In this document: positions 55,925 through 64,000 of the stretch, one piece after another
How positions within the stretch are numbered: the stretch's first letter is position 1
Layout: every line of letters starts with the position of its first letter
Assembly (NCBI RefSeq): GCF_000732925.1
Contig: NZ_CP008953.1
Span: 3,596,001-3,660,000, forward strand
Source: Amycolatopsis japonica
Lineage (GTDB): Bacteria > Actinomycetota > Actinomycetes > Mycobacteriales > Pseudonocardiaceae
Reading direction: 5' to 3'
DNA: 64,000 nt
The notes under the pieces: generated by a model
Seen by the model: the letters and a program-made list of their open reading frames with translations, nothing else
Database searches by the model: none
Told to the model about the DNA's origin: nothing
Program-made: the position numbers and the translations under genes

Positions 55925-55968
55925 TCGTGAGTGGCGTTTCGGGGTCTGGTCCGAATTGCCGCTCACGA
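55925..55968 (+). terminator. Terminator of cebR
   Basis: TCGTGAG and GGC (55925-55935) pair with GCC and CTCACGA (55958-55968), with one mismatch, a few bases after the cebR stop. Confidence 0.55.
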
Positions 55969-55994
55969 GGCTCCTTGTGTGGAGCTGGCTGTTT

Positions 55995-56104
55995 CGCGTG
56001 ACTGGACGGACGACACGCGTGATCCGACGGACGACACGCGTGACTGGTTGGACGGCATGGCGAGTCGTCCCTCTGGGCACATGTGTCGTCCGTCCAGTCA
56101 CGCG
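55995..56104. repeat. 22-bp perfect inverted repeat with tandem units
   Basis: Arms at 55995-56016 and 56083-56104 are perfect 22-base complements. The left arm contains GTGACTGGACGGACGACAC. An 18-base unit, GACGGACGACACGCGTGA, occurs twice in direct orientation (56005-56022 and 56026-56043). It lies between the two LacI-family genes and is related in flavour (ACACGCGTGA) to the other dispersed hairpins. Confidence 0.75.
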
Positions 56105-56209
56105 TGTCGTCCATCCGCGCACGGCGATAGGCGCCCTTGGCACGCCAACCTTGGCTCATGGAACCGGTCCGTGACCCGACTGTGACTCGGGGAGCGCTTG
56201 ACCCGGCTC

Positions 56210-56225
56210 GTGTTATCGCTAACAC
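56210..56225. promoter_or_regulatory. Operator 1 of the pentose regulator
   Basis: GTGTTATCGCTAACAC is a near-perfect palindrome 43 bases before the regulator start. It matches sites at 57317 and 61981, giving a consensus close to TGTTANCGCTAACA, and indicates autoregulation. Confidence 0.8.
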
Positions 56226-56267
56226 TTGCGGCACTCGTCACACGGTACCGGGATTGGGAGACAGGCG

Positions 56268-57281
56268 ATGGCGCGCGAAACCACCGAGAGCAAGCAGGCC
56301 AGTCTCACCGACGTGGCCGCGCTCGCGGGTGTTTCGCATATGACGGTCTCGCGGGTCATCAACGGCACCGGCCCGGTCCGCGCCGAGACGCGGGTCCGCG
56401 TCAACGCGGCGATCGAGCAGCTGGACTACCGGCCGAACTCGGTCGCCCGCGCGCTGGTCACCGGCCGTTCGGGCACGCTCGGCGTGGTCGCGCTGGAGGC
56501 CAACCTCTACGGTCCGGCCAGCACGTTGAGCGGCATCGAGCACGCCGCCCGCGAGGCCGGCTACGCGACGACCATAACCAGCATCAGCCGCCCGGGTCGG
56601 TCGTCCATCACCGACGCCGTGGAGCGCCTCCGCCGCCAGGCCGTCGAGGGCATCGTCGTGATCGCGCCGCATGTCACCGCCGCCCGCGCCCTGGAGGCGG
56701 CGCCCAGCGACGTACCGCTCGTCGCGGTCGGCGGCGGCGAGAAGGCGCCGGTCCCGGTGATCTCGGTCGACCAGTTCGACGGCGCGCGCCGCGCCACCGA
56801 ACACCTTCTCGGCCTCGGGCACGAGACCGTCTGGCACGTGGCCGGACCCGAGGATTGGCTGGAGGCGCTCGACCGCGAACGCGGCTGGCGCGAGACCCTG
56901 GAACGGCACGGCGCGCCGATCCCGCCCGTCATCCGCGGTGACTGGAGTGCGCGGTCCGGGTACGCGGCGGGGCGATCCCTCGTCGGCGAAAAGGGCCTGG
57001 ACGCGGTGTTCGTGGCCAACGACCAGATGGCCCTCGGCTTCCTTCGCGCCTGCACCGAGGCTGGCGTGAACGTGCCGGGGGAGATGCGGATCGTCGGCTT
57101 CGACGACGTTCCCGAGGCGGCGTACTACACGCCGCCGCTGACGACGGTGCGCCAGGACTTCGTCGAAGTCGGCAGGCGCACGTTCGACCTGCTTCGCCGC
57201 CGGATGAACGGCGGTGAGGACCGAGATCGCGACCTGGTGGTCCCCGAACTGATCGTGCGGGAGAGCACCGGTCTTTCGTAG
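56268..57281 (+). CDS. LacI-family regulator of pentose use
   Basis: A 337-residue repressor. The HTH reads SLTDVAALAGVSHMTVSRVI, the hinge DYRPNSVARALVTGRSGTLG, and the ligand domain ends GFDDVPEAAYYTPPLTTVRQ. ATG 56268 has GGGAG 7 bases in front. Operators of one consensus occur before it, before the binding-protein gene and before the ribulokinase gene, so it is probably the L-arabinose-responsive repressor of this locus. Confidence 0.9.
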   Translation: MARETTESKQASLTDVAALAGVSHMTVSRVINGTGPVRAETRVRVNAAIEQLDYRPNSVARALVTGRSGTLGVVALEANLYGPASTLSGIEHAAREAGYATTITSISRPGRSSITDAVERLRRQAVEGIVVIAPHVTAARALEAAPSDVPLVAVGGGEKAPVPVISVDQFDGARRATEHLLGLGHETVWHVAGPEDWLEALDRERGWRETLERHGAPIPPVIRGDWSARSGYAAGRSLVGEKGLDAVFVANDQMALGFLRACTEAGVNVPGEMRIVGFDDVPEAAYYTPPLTTVRQDFVEVGRRTFDLLRRRMNGGEDRDRDLVVPELIVRESTGLS

Positions 57282-57316
57282 CTCCGAGAGCCGTTTCCCG
57301 GCGGCTCAAGGCGCGA

Positions 57317-57332
57317 ATGTTAACGCTAACTC
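57317..57332. promoter_or_regulatory. Operator 2, upstream of the transporter operon
   Basis: ATGTTAACGCTAACTC shares the TGTTANCGCTAAC core with operators 1 and 3 and lies 29 bases before the binding-protein start. Confidence 0.8.
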
Positions 57333-57361
57333 AATTGATCAGTGCGGATCTAGGAGTCGAT

Positions 57362-58333
57362 GTGGCAAGAAAACCGTGGACGGCGATCGTGGCCGGAGTG
57401 GCCGGGCTGCTCCTGCTCTCCGCGTGCGGCGGTGGCGGCGGAACGGGTGGCGGCGGCGCCCTCACCCTCGGGTTCGCCCAGGTGGGCGCGGAAAGCGGCT
57501 GGCGCACGGCGAACACGAAGTCGATCCAGGAGTCCGCGAAGGCGGCCGGGATCGAGCTGAAGTTCTCCGACGCGCAGCAGAAGCAGGAGAACCAGATCGC
57601 CGCGATCCGGTCCTACATCCAGCAGAAGGTCAAGGTGATCGCCTTCTCGCCGGTCGTGGAATCCGGCTGGGACACCGTGCTCAAGGAGGCGAAGACGGCG
57701 AACATCCCGGTGATCCTCACCGACCGGGCCGTCGACTCGCCGGACAAGTCGCTGTACAAGACCTTCCTCGGCTCGGATTTCGTCGCCGAGGGCAAGAAGG
57801 CCGGCGAGTGGCTGGCCAAGGAGTTCGGCTCGGCGGCTGGCGACGTCAGCATCGTGGAACTGCAGGGCACCACCGGTTCCGCACCGGCGAACGACCGCAA
57901 GAAGGGTTTCGCCGACGTCATCGCGTCGAACCCGAAGTTCAAGGTCGTCGCGTCGCAGACCGGTGAGTTCACCCGGGCGAAGGGCAAGGAGGTCATGGAG
58001 GCCTTCCTGAAGTCCCAGCCCAAGATCGACGTGCTGTACGCGCACAACGACGACATGGCCCTCGGCGCCATCGAAGCGATCGAGGCGGCGGGCAAAGTGC
58101 CCGGCAAGGACATCAAGATCGTCTCGGTAGACGGCGTCCGCGACGCCCTGCAGGCGCTGGCCGACGGCAAGATCAACCACGTCGTCGAATGCAACCCGTT
58201 GCTCGGCCCGCAGCTCATGGATCTGGTGAAGAAGGTCGCCGCCGGGGAGCAGGTGCCGCCGCGCATCGAGACCACCGAGACCGAATTCGACCAGGCCGCG
58301 GCCAAGGCCGCGCTGCCGCAACGCCAGTACTGA
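57362..58333 (+). CDS. Sugar-binding lipoprotein, YtfQ-like
   Basis: A 323-residue periplasmic-binding-protein-type lipoprotein. The lipobox is LLSACGGG near residue 20. GFAQVGAESGWRTANTKSIQ is the signature of the YtfQ group, which binds furanose forms of galactose or arabinose. RSYIQQKVKVIAFSPVVESG and LYAHNDDMALGAIEAIEAAG are standard type I binding-fold segments. GTG 57362 follows AGGAG by 5 bases. It is the first gene of a four-gene transporter operon; arabinofuranose is the likeliest ligand given the kinase and epimerase behind. Confidence 0.9.
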   Translation: MARKPWTAIVAGVAGLLLLSACGGGGGTGGGGALTLGFAQVGAESGWRTANTKSIQESAKAAGIELKFSDAQQKQENQIAAIRSYIQQKVKVIAFSPVVESGWDTVLKEAKTANIPVILTDRAVDSPDKSLYKTFLGSDFVAEGKKAGEWLAKEFGSAAGDVSIVELQGTTGSAPANDRKKGFADVIASNPKFKVVASQTGEFTRAKGKEVMEAFLKSQPKIDVLYAHNDDMALGAIEAIEAAGKVPGKDIKIVSVDGVRDALQALADGKINHVVECNPLLGPQLMDLVKKVAAGEQVPPRIETTETEFDQAAAKAALPQRQY

Positions 58334-58337
58334 GCCG

Positions 58338-59858
58338 ATGACGGAAACCCCTGCGATGCTGCGGATGAGCCATATCCGGAAGGAATTCCCCGGCGTGGTC
58401 GCCCTCGACGACGTCTCCTTCCGGATGTTCCCCGGCGAAGTGCACGCCCTGATGGGCGAGAACGGTGCCGGCAAGTCCACTTTGATCAAGGTGCTCACCG
58501 GCGTCTACGGGGTGGACGCGGGCACCATCGAGCTCGACGGTGCCCGGGTCGCGTTCAGCGGGCCGGGGGAGGCACAGCGCTCCGGCGTGAGCACCGTGTA
58601 CCAGGAAGTGAACCTCTGCCCGAACCTGTCGGTGGCGGAGAACATCTGCCTCGGCAAGGAGCCGCGACGGCGCGGCCGCATCGACTGGCGCGAGACGCGC
58701 CGCCGGGCGGCCGCGCTGCTGGCCAGGCTGGACGTCGAAGTGGACGTCTCGGCCGAGCTGGGCGGCTGCTCGATCGCGGTGCAGCAACTGGTCGCGATCG
58801 CCAGGGCGCTCGACGTCGAGGCGCGGGTGCTCGTGCTCGACGAGCCGACGTCCAGTTTGGACGCGGGCGAGGTCGAGCAGCTGCTGAACGTGGTGCGCTC
58901 GCTGCGGGACCAGGGGATGGCGATCCTGTTCGTCTCGCATTTCATCGAGCAGGTCTTCGCCGTCGCGGACCGGATGACGGTGCTGCGCAACGGGAAGCTG
59001 ATCGGCGAGTACCGCACCGAGGAGATCACCCCGGTCGACCTGGTGACCAGGATGATCGGCAAGGAACTCGCGGCGCTCGAAGACATCGAGGACGCGGGGC
59101 ACAGCCGGTCGGACGTCGCCGGGGCGCCCGTCTTCCTCGAAGCGGGAGACGTCGGCCGCAAGGGCGGTGTCGCGCCGTTCTCGCTCGACATCCGGTCCGG
59201 CGAGGTCGTCGGGCTCGCCGGGCTGCTCGGTTCGGGCCGCACCGAACTGGCGCGGCTGCTGTTCGGCGCCGATCACGCGGACAGCGGTTCGGTGCGGATC
59301 GACGGCGAGCCGGTGTCGCTGAAAACCCCGCGGACCGGCCTCGACCACCGCATCGCGTTCTGCTCGGAGAACCGCAAGACCGAAGGCCTCGTCGAGGAAC
59401 TCACCGTGCGCGAGAACATCGTGCTCGCGCTACAGGCCTCGCGTGGCTGGGCCCGGCCGATCCCGCGGCGGCGGCAGGACGAGATCGCCGAGCGCTACAT
59501 CAAGGCGCTCGACATCCGGCCCGCCAACGCGGAGGCGAAGGTCGGCGACCTGAGCGGCGGCAATCAGCAGAAGGTGCTGCTCGCGCGGTGGCTCATCACC
59601 GAACCGCGGCTGCTGATCCTCGACGAGCCGACGCGCGGTATCGACATCGGTGCCAAGACGGAGATCCAGCGGCTGGTCGCGCGGCTCTCGGGCGAGGGGA
59701 TGGCCGTGGTGTTCATCTCCGCCGAACTCGAGGAAGTGCTCCGGCTGAGCCACCGGGTCGTCGTGCTGCGCGACCGCGCGGTGGTCGCCGTGCTGGACAA
59801 CGAAACGCTGACCGCGGACCAGGTGATGGCGACGATGGCCGAAGGAGTCGCACGATGA
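58338..59858 (+). CDS. Sugar ABC transporter ATP-binding protein, YtfR-like
   Basis: A 506-residue double ABC ATPase of the ribose/galactose import class. The first module has Walker A GENGAGKST and Walker B LVLDEPTSSLD; its signature is altered (GGCSIAVQQLVAIARAL). The second has LLGSGRTEL in place of a Walker A, as is normal in this family, then LSGGNQQKVLLARWL and LILDEPTRGID. It starts 4 bases after the binding-protein stop and overlaps the next gene by 4 bases. Confidence 0.93.
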   Translation: MTETPAMLRMSHIRKEFPGVVALDDVSFRMFPGEVHALMGENGAGKSTLIKVLTGVYGVDAGTIELDGARVAFSGPGEAQRSGVSTVYQEVNLCPNLSVAENICLGKEPRRRGRIDWRETRRRAAALLARLDVEVDVSAELGGCSIAVQQLVAIARALDVEARVLVLDEPTSSLDAGEVEQLLNVVRSLRDQGMAILFVSHFIEQVFAVADRMTVLRNGKLIGEYRTEEITPVDLVTRMIGKELAALEDIEDAGHSRSDVAGAPVFLEAGDVGRKGGVAPFSLDIRSGEVVGLAGLLGSGRTELARLLFGADHADSGSVRIDGEPVSLKTPRTGLDHRIAFCSENRKTEGLVEELTVRENIVLALQASRGWARPIPRRRQDEIAERYIKALDIRPANAEAKVGDLSGGNQQKVLLARWLITEPRLLILDEPTRGIDIGAKTEIQRLVARLSGEGMAVVFISAELEEVLRLSHRVVVLRDRAVVAVLDNETLTADQVMATMAEGVAR

Positions 59859-60892
59859 GCAAACATCGGTTGTTCTGGCCGGTCGTCGCGTTGCTGGCGC
59901 TGCTGCTCGGTGACCTCATCGCGCATCCGGCGTTCTTCGCGATCGAATTCCGCGACGGGCATCTGTACGGGAACCTGATCGACATCCTCAAGAACGGCGC
60001 CCCGCTGATCCTCATCGCGATCGGCATGACGCTGGTGGTGGCGACGCGGGGGATCGACCTCTCCGTCGGCGCGGTCGTCGCGATCAGCGGCGCGCTCGCG
60101 TGCCTGCACCTCAGCGGACTCGGCGATCAGAACAGTGTCGGCGGGACGCTCGCGGCGGTCGGGATGGCGCTGGGACTCGCCCTCGTGCTCGGTCTGTGGA
60201 ACGGCTGGCTCGTGGCGGTGCTCGGCATCCAGCCGATCATCGCGACGCTGATCCTGATGGTCGCCGGCCGAGGCATCGCCCAGCTGATCACCGGCGGCCA
60301 GATCATCACCGTCAACTCGCATCCGTACGAATGGATCGGCAGCGGGTTCACCTTCGGCCTGCCCAGCGCGATCCTCATCGCGCTGGCGGTGTTCGCCATC
60401 GCCGCCGTGCTGGTGCGCCGGTCCGCGCTGGGGCTGCTGGTCGAATCGGTGGGCGGCAACCCGGAGGCCGGCAGGCTCGCCGGGCTCCGGTCGGCGCGGC
60501 TGATCTGGCTCACCTACGTCTTCTGCGCGCTCTGCGCCGGTATCGCCGGCCTGATGATCAGCGCGAACGTGCACAGCGCCGACGGCAACAACGCCGGGCA
60601 GTTCATCGAACTGGACGCGATCCTCGCCGTCGTCATCGGCGGGACGCAGCTGACCGGTGGCCGGTTCTCGCTCACCGGCTCGGTGATCGGCGCGCTGCTC
60701 ATCCAGACGTTGACGACGACCGTGTACGCGCTCGGCATCGCGCCGCAGGCGATCATGCTGTTCAAGGCCGTGGTCGTGCTGGCGGTCTGCCTGCTGCAGT
60801 CGCCGGTGTTCCGCAGGAAGCTCGCCCGGCGGCGGAAACCGGCCCCGCCGTCGCCCGCCGTCCTGCCGGAGAAGGTGGAGGCCGGGGTATGA
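59855..60892 (+). CDS. Sugar ABC transporter permease, YtfT-like
   Basis: A 345-residue BPD_transp_2 permease with about nine to ten hydrophobic helices. It carries GMTLVVATRGIDLSVGAVVA, the conserved core of ribose-type permeases, and VGGNPEAGRLAGLRSARLIW, the ATPase-docking loop. Its C-terminal tail is basic and proline-rich. Start and stop codons overlap the neighbours by 4 bases each. Confidence 0.92.
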   Translation: MSKHRLFWPVVALLALLLGDLIAHPAFFAIEFRDGHLYGNLIDILKNGAPLILIAIGMTLVVATRGIDLSVGAVVAISGALACLHLSGLGDQNSVGGTLAAVGMALGLALVLGLWNGWLVAVLGIQPIIATLILMVAGRGIAQLITGGQIITVNSHPYEWIGSGFTFGLPSAILIALAVFAIAAVLVRRSALGLLVESVGGNPEAGRLAGLRSARLIWLTYVFCALCAGIAGLMISANVHSADGNNAGQFIELDAILAVVIGGTQLTGGRFSLTGSVIGALLIQTLTTTVYALGIAPQAIMLFKAVVVLAVCLLQSPVFRRKLARRRKPAPPSPAVLPEKVEAGV

Positions 60893-61887
60893 CGACACTC
60901 GACCGCATCAAGGGTTATCGGCCGCGGCAACGGCATCTGCCGATCCTGGCGACGATGGCGATGCTCATCGGCGCCTACGTCTACGGCGCTTCGAGCTACA
61001 CGGCGTTCGGATCCGGGCAGGTCGTGCTCGACCTGTTCATCAACAACGCCTTCCTGCTGGTCGTCGCCGTCGGGATGACGTTCGTGATCCTCACCGGCGG
61101 GATCGACCTGTCGGTGGGCTCGGTGGTGGCACTGTCCACTGTGGTCTCGGCGGACCTGCTGCAGAACCAGGGCTGGCCGGTGCTCGCGGTGATCCCGGCG
61201 GTACTCGCGATCGGCGCGGCGCTCGGCTTCGGCATGGGCGTGCTGGTCCAGGTGTTCGAGATCCAGCCCTTCATCGCGACGCTGATCGGGATGTTCTTCG
61301 CCAGGGGGCTCTGCTACACGATCAGCACCCAGGCGTACTCGATCGACGATCCGACGGTCGCGAACCTCGCGCAGACGCAGATCCCGCTCGGCGGGGAACT
61401 GCACATCTCGATCGGCGTGGTCGTCGCGCTCGTCGTGGTCGCGGCGGCGGCGTACGTCCTGTACGGGACGAGGTTCGGGCGGACGGTGTACGCGATCGGC
61501 GGGAACCCGAAGTCCGCGCTGCTGATGGGCCTGAACGTCGGCCGCACGCGGATCACGGTCTACACGCTCAGCGGGTTCTGCTCGGCCCTCGGCGGGCTGC
61601 TCTTGGTGCTGTACAAGTCTTCCGGCGATCCGCTCAACGGTGTGGGGCTGGAGCTCACCGCGATCGCGGCCGTCGTCATCGGCGGCACGCTGCTCACCGG
61701 CGGCTCCGGCTACGTCCTCGGGACGGTGCTCGGGATCATGGTGCTGGGCATCATCCAGACCCTGATCACCTTCGACGGCACCTTGAACTCCTGGTGGACC
61801 TCGATCATCACCGGTGCGCTGCTGTTCGCCTTCATCGTGCTGCAACGCCTCGTCGGAGGCGGGCCACGTAAGACGGAACACGCGTGA
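60889..61887 (+). CDS. Sugar ABC transporter permease, YjfF-like
   Basis: A 332-residue second permease of the same class, with GMTFVILTGGIDLSVGSVVA and IGGNPKSALLMGLNVGRTRI. Having two different permease subunits matches the YtfQRT-YjfF galactofuranose transporter of Escherichia coli. It is the last gene of the transporter operon; a dispersed-family hairpin follows its stop. Confidence 0.92.
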   Translation: MTTLDRIKGYRPRQRHLPILATMAMLIGAYVYGASSYTAFGSGQVVLDLFINNAFLLVVAVGMTFVILTGGIDLSVGSVVALSTVVSADLLQNQGWPVLAVIPAVLAIGAALGFGMGVLVQVFEIQPFIATLIGMFFARGLCYTISTQAYSIDDPTVANLAQTQIPLGGELHISIGVVVALVVVAAAAYVLYGTRFGRTVYAIGGNPKSALLMGLNVGRTRITVYTLSGFCSALGGLLLVLYKSSGDPLNGVGLELTAIAAVVIGGTLLTGGSGYVLGTVLGIMVLGIIQTLITFDGTLNSWWTSIITGALLFAFIVLQRLVGGGPRKTEHA

Positions 61888-61957
61888 TCAAGGCCGTAAC
61901 CCGCGTGATTGGAGCCGGACCGGCTTCAAACACGCGAGTTCCGGCTCCAAACACGGG
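61888..61957. repeat. Dispersed hairpin family copy 3
   Basis: TTGGAGCCGG (61909-61918) and CCGGCTCCAA (61941-61950) are perfect arms, extended by imperfect ACACGCG-type ends. ACACGCGTGAT, CACGCGAGTTCC and related words recur as in the copies at 11.1 and 30.2 kb. It lies between the transporter and ribulokinase and probably separates their transcripts. Confidence 0.65.
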
Positions 61958-61980
61958 TGATCGTGGTTTTCGACCAGAAA

Positions 61981-61996
61981 TGTGAACGCTAACAGT
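61981..61996. promoter_or_regulatory. Operator 3, upstream of araB
   Basis: TGTGAACGCTAACAGT shares the CGCTAACA half and spacing with operators 1 and 2. It lies 10 bases before the araB start, overlapping the likely promoter or ribosome site (GGAGAAGAA). Confidence 0.75.
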
Positions 61997-62006
61997 TGGA
62001 GAAGAA

Positions 62007-63680
62007 GTGAGTACAAGGGAGCCGCTGGTCGTCGGCGTCGACTTCGGGACGCTGTCCGGCCGGGCCGTCGTGGTCCGCGTCCGCGACGGCGCGGAACTGG
62101 GCAGCGCGGTTTCGGAGTACCGGCACGGCGTGATCGACCGGATCCTGCCGCGGACCGGCCACGGTCTGCCGCCGGACTGGGCGCTCCAGGTGCCGTCGGA
62201 CTACGTCGACGTCCTCCGCACCGCCGTGCCGGAGGCCGTCCGTGCCGCCGGGGCGGATCCCGCCGACGTGATCGGCATCGGTACCGATTTCACCGCGTGC
62301 ACCATGGTGCCGACGACGGCCGACGGCACGCCGCTGTGCGAACTGCCCGAGTTCGCCGGGGATCCGCACGCCTACGTGAAGCTGTGGCGTCACCATTCCG
62401 CTCAGCCGCAGGCCGACCGGATCAACGCACTGGCGCGGAAGCGCGGCGAGTCTTGGCTGCCGCGTTACGGCGGACTGATCTCTTCCGAGTGGGAGTTCGC
62501 CAAGGCGCTGGAGGTCTTCGAAGAGGCGCCTGAGGTCTATGCCCGGATGCGCCACTGGGTCGAGCTCGCCGACTGGATCGTCTGGCAGCTCACGGGAACC
62601 TACGTCCGCAACGCCTGCACCGCCGGGTACAAGGGCATCCTGCAGGACGGCCGCTACCCGAGCGCGGAGTTCCTGGAGGAGCTGGCTCCTGGCTTCGGGT
62701 CCTTTGTGGACGACAAGCTCGTGCATCCGTTGGGCGCCCTCGGTGCCAAGGCGGGGAGCCTGAGCGCTCAAGCGGCGGAATGGACCGGGCTTCCCGAGGG
62801 GATCGCGGTCGCCGTCGGCAACGTCGACGCGCACGTCACCGCGCCCGCGGTCCAGGCGGTCGAGCCGGGGCAGATGGTCGCGATCATGGGCACCTCCACC
62901 TGTCACGTGATGAACGGCGCCGAACTGCGCGAGGTACCGGGCATGTGCGGCGTCGTCGACGGCGGGATCGTGTCCGGGAAATGGGGCTACGAGGCCGGAC
63001 AGAGCGGCGTCGGCGACATCTTCGCGTGGTTCGTCGAGCACGGCACGCCCGCGTCCTATGTGGACGACGCCAGGGAAGCGGGGATCTCCGTCCACGAACT
63101 GCTCACGCGGCTCGCCTCGATGCAGGAGATCGGCGAACACGGACTGGTCGCGCTCGACTGGCACAGCGGGAACCGGTCGGTACTGGTCGACCACGAACTG
63201 TCCGGCGTCGTCGTCGGCCAGACCCTCGCGACCCGCCCCGAGGACACCTACCGCGCGCTCCTGGAGGCGACCGCGTTCGGCACCAGGACGATCATCGAGA
63301 CCTTCGAACGCGCCGGGGTACCGGTCACCGAACTGATCGTCGCCGGTGGCCTGGTCAAGAACCCGCTCCTGATGCAGATCTACGCCGACGTCACGAACCT
63401 GCCGCTGTCCGTGGCCGGTTCGGCCCAGAGCCCCGCGCTGGGCTCGGCGATCCACGCCGCCGTCGCAGCCGGGGCGCACGCCGACGTCCCGGCCGCCGCG
63501 CTCGCGATGGGTTCGGTCCGCCGGGCCGTCCACCGGCCGATCGCCGAGAACGTCAAGGCCTACAACGACCTCTACGCCGAGTACGCCGCGTTGCACGACT
63601 ACTTCGGCCGTGGGGCCAACGACGTCATGCACCGGCTCGCCGCCCGGCGCCGTTCCGTCCGGAAAGGACTGCACCGATGA
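62007..63680 (+). CDS. araB: Ribulokinase
   Basis: A 557-residue FGGY-family kinase that phosphorylates L-ribulose. The N-terminal phosphate-binding motif is VVGVDFGTLSGRAVVV, the substrate region GIGTDFTACTMVPTTADGTP is typical of AraB, and IMGTSTCHVMNG and VAGGLVKNPLLMQIYADV form the ATP-binding part. GTG 62007 has GGAGAAGAA upstream. It overlaps araD by 4 bases. araA (isomerase) is expected beyond the window. Confidence 0.95.
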   Translation: MSTREPLVVGVDFGTLSGRAVVVRVRDGAELGSAVSEYRHGVIDRILPRTGHGLPPDWALQVPSDYVDVLRTAVPEAVRAAGADPADVIGIGTDFTACTMVPTTADGTPLCELPEFAGDPHAYVKLWRHHSAQPQADRINALARKRGESWLPRYGGLISSEWEFAKALEVFEEAPEVYARMRHWVELADWIVWQLTGTYVRNACTAGYKGILQDGRYPSAEFLEELAPGFGSFVDDKLVHPLGALGAKAGSLSAQAAEWTGLPEGIAVAVGNVDAHVTAPAVQAVEPGQMVAIMGTSTCHVMNGAELREVPGMCGVVDGGIVSGKWGYEAGQSGVGDIFAWFVEHGTPASYVDDAREAGISVHELLTRLASMQEIGEHGLVALDWHSGNRSVLVDHELSGVVVGQTLATRPEDTYRALLEATAFGTRTIIETFERAGVPVTELIVAGGLVKNPLLMQIYADVTNLPLSVAGSAQSPALGSAIHAAVAAGAHADVPAAALAMGSVRRAVHRPIAENVKAYNDLYAEYAALHDYFGRGANDVMHRLAARRRSVRKGLHR

Positions 63681-64000
63681 GCCTCGCCGTGGAGATCACG
63701 GACACCTTCGAAGAGCTGCGCGACACCGTCGCCCGCTTGCACAGCGAGCTGACCCGCTACGAACTGGTCATCTGGACCGCGGGCAACGTGTCGGCGCGGG
63801 TCCCCGGGCACGACCTGATGGTGATCAAGCCGTCCGGGGTGTCCTACGACGAGCTGAGCGCCGACACGATGGTCGTCACCGACCTGTACGGCGAGGTCGT
63901 CCACGGCGACCTCGCGCCGTCCTCGGACACTGCCGCGCACGCCTACGTCTACCGGCACATGCCGGAGGTCGGCGGGGTCGTGCACACGCATTCGACCTAC
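63677..64000 (+). CDS. araD: L-ribulose-5-phosphate 4-epimerase, 5' part
   Basis: The first 108 codons of a class II aldolase/epimerase, cut by the window edge. Visible are ELVIWTAGNVSARVPGHDLM (phosphate-binding), IKPSGVSYDEL and VVHTHSTY, which provides zinc-binding histidines. Together with araB it converts L-ribulose to D-xylulose-5-phosphate for the pentose phosphate pathway. The start overlaps the araB stop (ATGA). Confidence 0.92.
   Translation, partial: MSLAVEITDTFEELRDTVARLHSELTRYELVIWTAGNVSARVPGHDLMVIKPSGVSYDELSADTMVVTDLYGEVVHGDLAPSSDTAAHAYVYRHMPEVGGVVHTHSTY

Overview
This window comes from a high-GC actinomycete of the Pseudonocardiaceae type, most likely Amycolatopsis or a close relative. 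The evidence is very GC-rich third codon positions, frequent GTG starts, actinobacterial families (ANTAR, PspAB, DUF222-HNH, DosR/DosS, DUF1876, Acg nitroreductases), a CebR-type cellobiose locus and perfect inverted repeats between genes. The species is inferred from content and was not tested. No rRNA, tRNA or CRISPR array was seen.

Layout. 1-7.1 kb: the 3' end of a LigD-type polymerase gene, an IS110-family element inserted in the middle of a composite inverted repeat, a UvrA-like ATPase, a small serine hydrolase, an Lrp/AsnC regulator divergent from an MFS exporter, and a small conserved protein. 7.1-9.5 kb: a tight polyamine operon (decarboxylase, SpeD, SpeE). 9.6-24.8 kb: a dense signalling and stress region. 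It holds GAF-ANTAR and ANTAR proteins, PspAB, a NarL-type regulator with a PAS kinase and a 1,412-residue poly-HAMP hybrid kinase, a stand-alone receiver, and a DosR/DosS-type dormancy module with a DUF1876 protein and two Acg-type nitroreductases. Candidate DosR boxes lie in its intergenic spaces. 24.9-33.4 kb: a Tat-exported hydrolase, a GlxA-type regulator, a GAF-LuxR regulator, an AMP-forming acyl-CoA synthetase, an SRPBCC-acyl-CoA ligase fusion and a flavin-reductase-like protein.

33.3-44.4 kb: a KAP-type P-loop NTPase with a degenerate N-terminal P-loop-like domain, an MFS transporter convergent with GTP cyclohydrolase I, a cysteine-rich HTH regulator, an AhpD-like protein, SDR/TetR and P450/TetR divergent pairs, and a methyltransferase-glycosyltransferase pair. 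44.4-44.9 kb: two tandem copies of an apparently structured non-coding RNA, each with its own promoter-like sequence and terminator. I do not recognise the family, and this is the strongest candidate for something undescribed. 45.3-50.1 kb: a DUF222-HNH endonuclease, an ABC-F ATPase with an attenuator-like leader, and a secreted glycine-rich beta-helix protein.

50.1-55.9 kb: a cellobiose uptake locus, CebR divergent from CebE-CebF-CebG and a GH1 beta-glucosidase, with three CebR-type boxes between them. 56.3-64.0 kb: a pentose (probably L-arabinose) locus with a LacI-type regulator, a YtfQ/YtfR/YtfT/YjfF-like transporter, ribulokinase and the start of ribulose-5-phosphate 4-epimerase. Three matching operators mark the regulator and two promoter regions. 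The right end of the window therefore imports and uses plant-derived sugars, while the left and centre are mainly stress sensing and general metabolism. Long hairpins of a dispersed repeat family close several transcription units.
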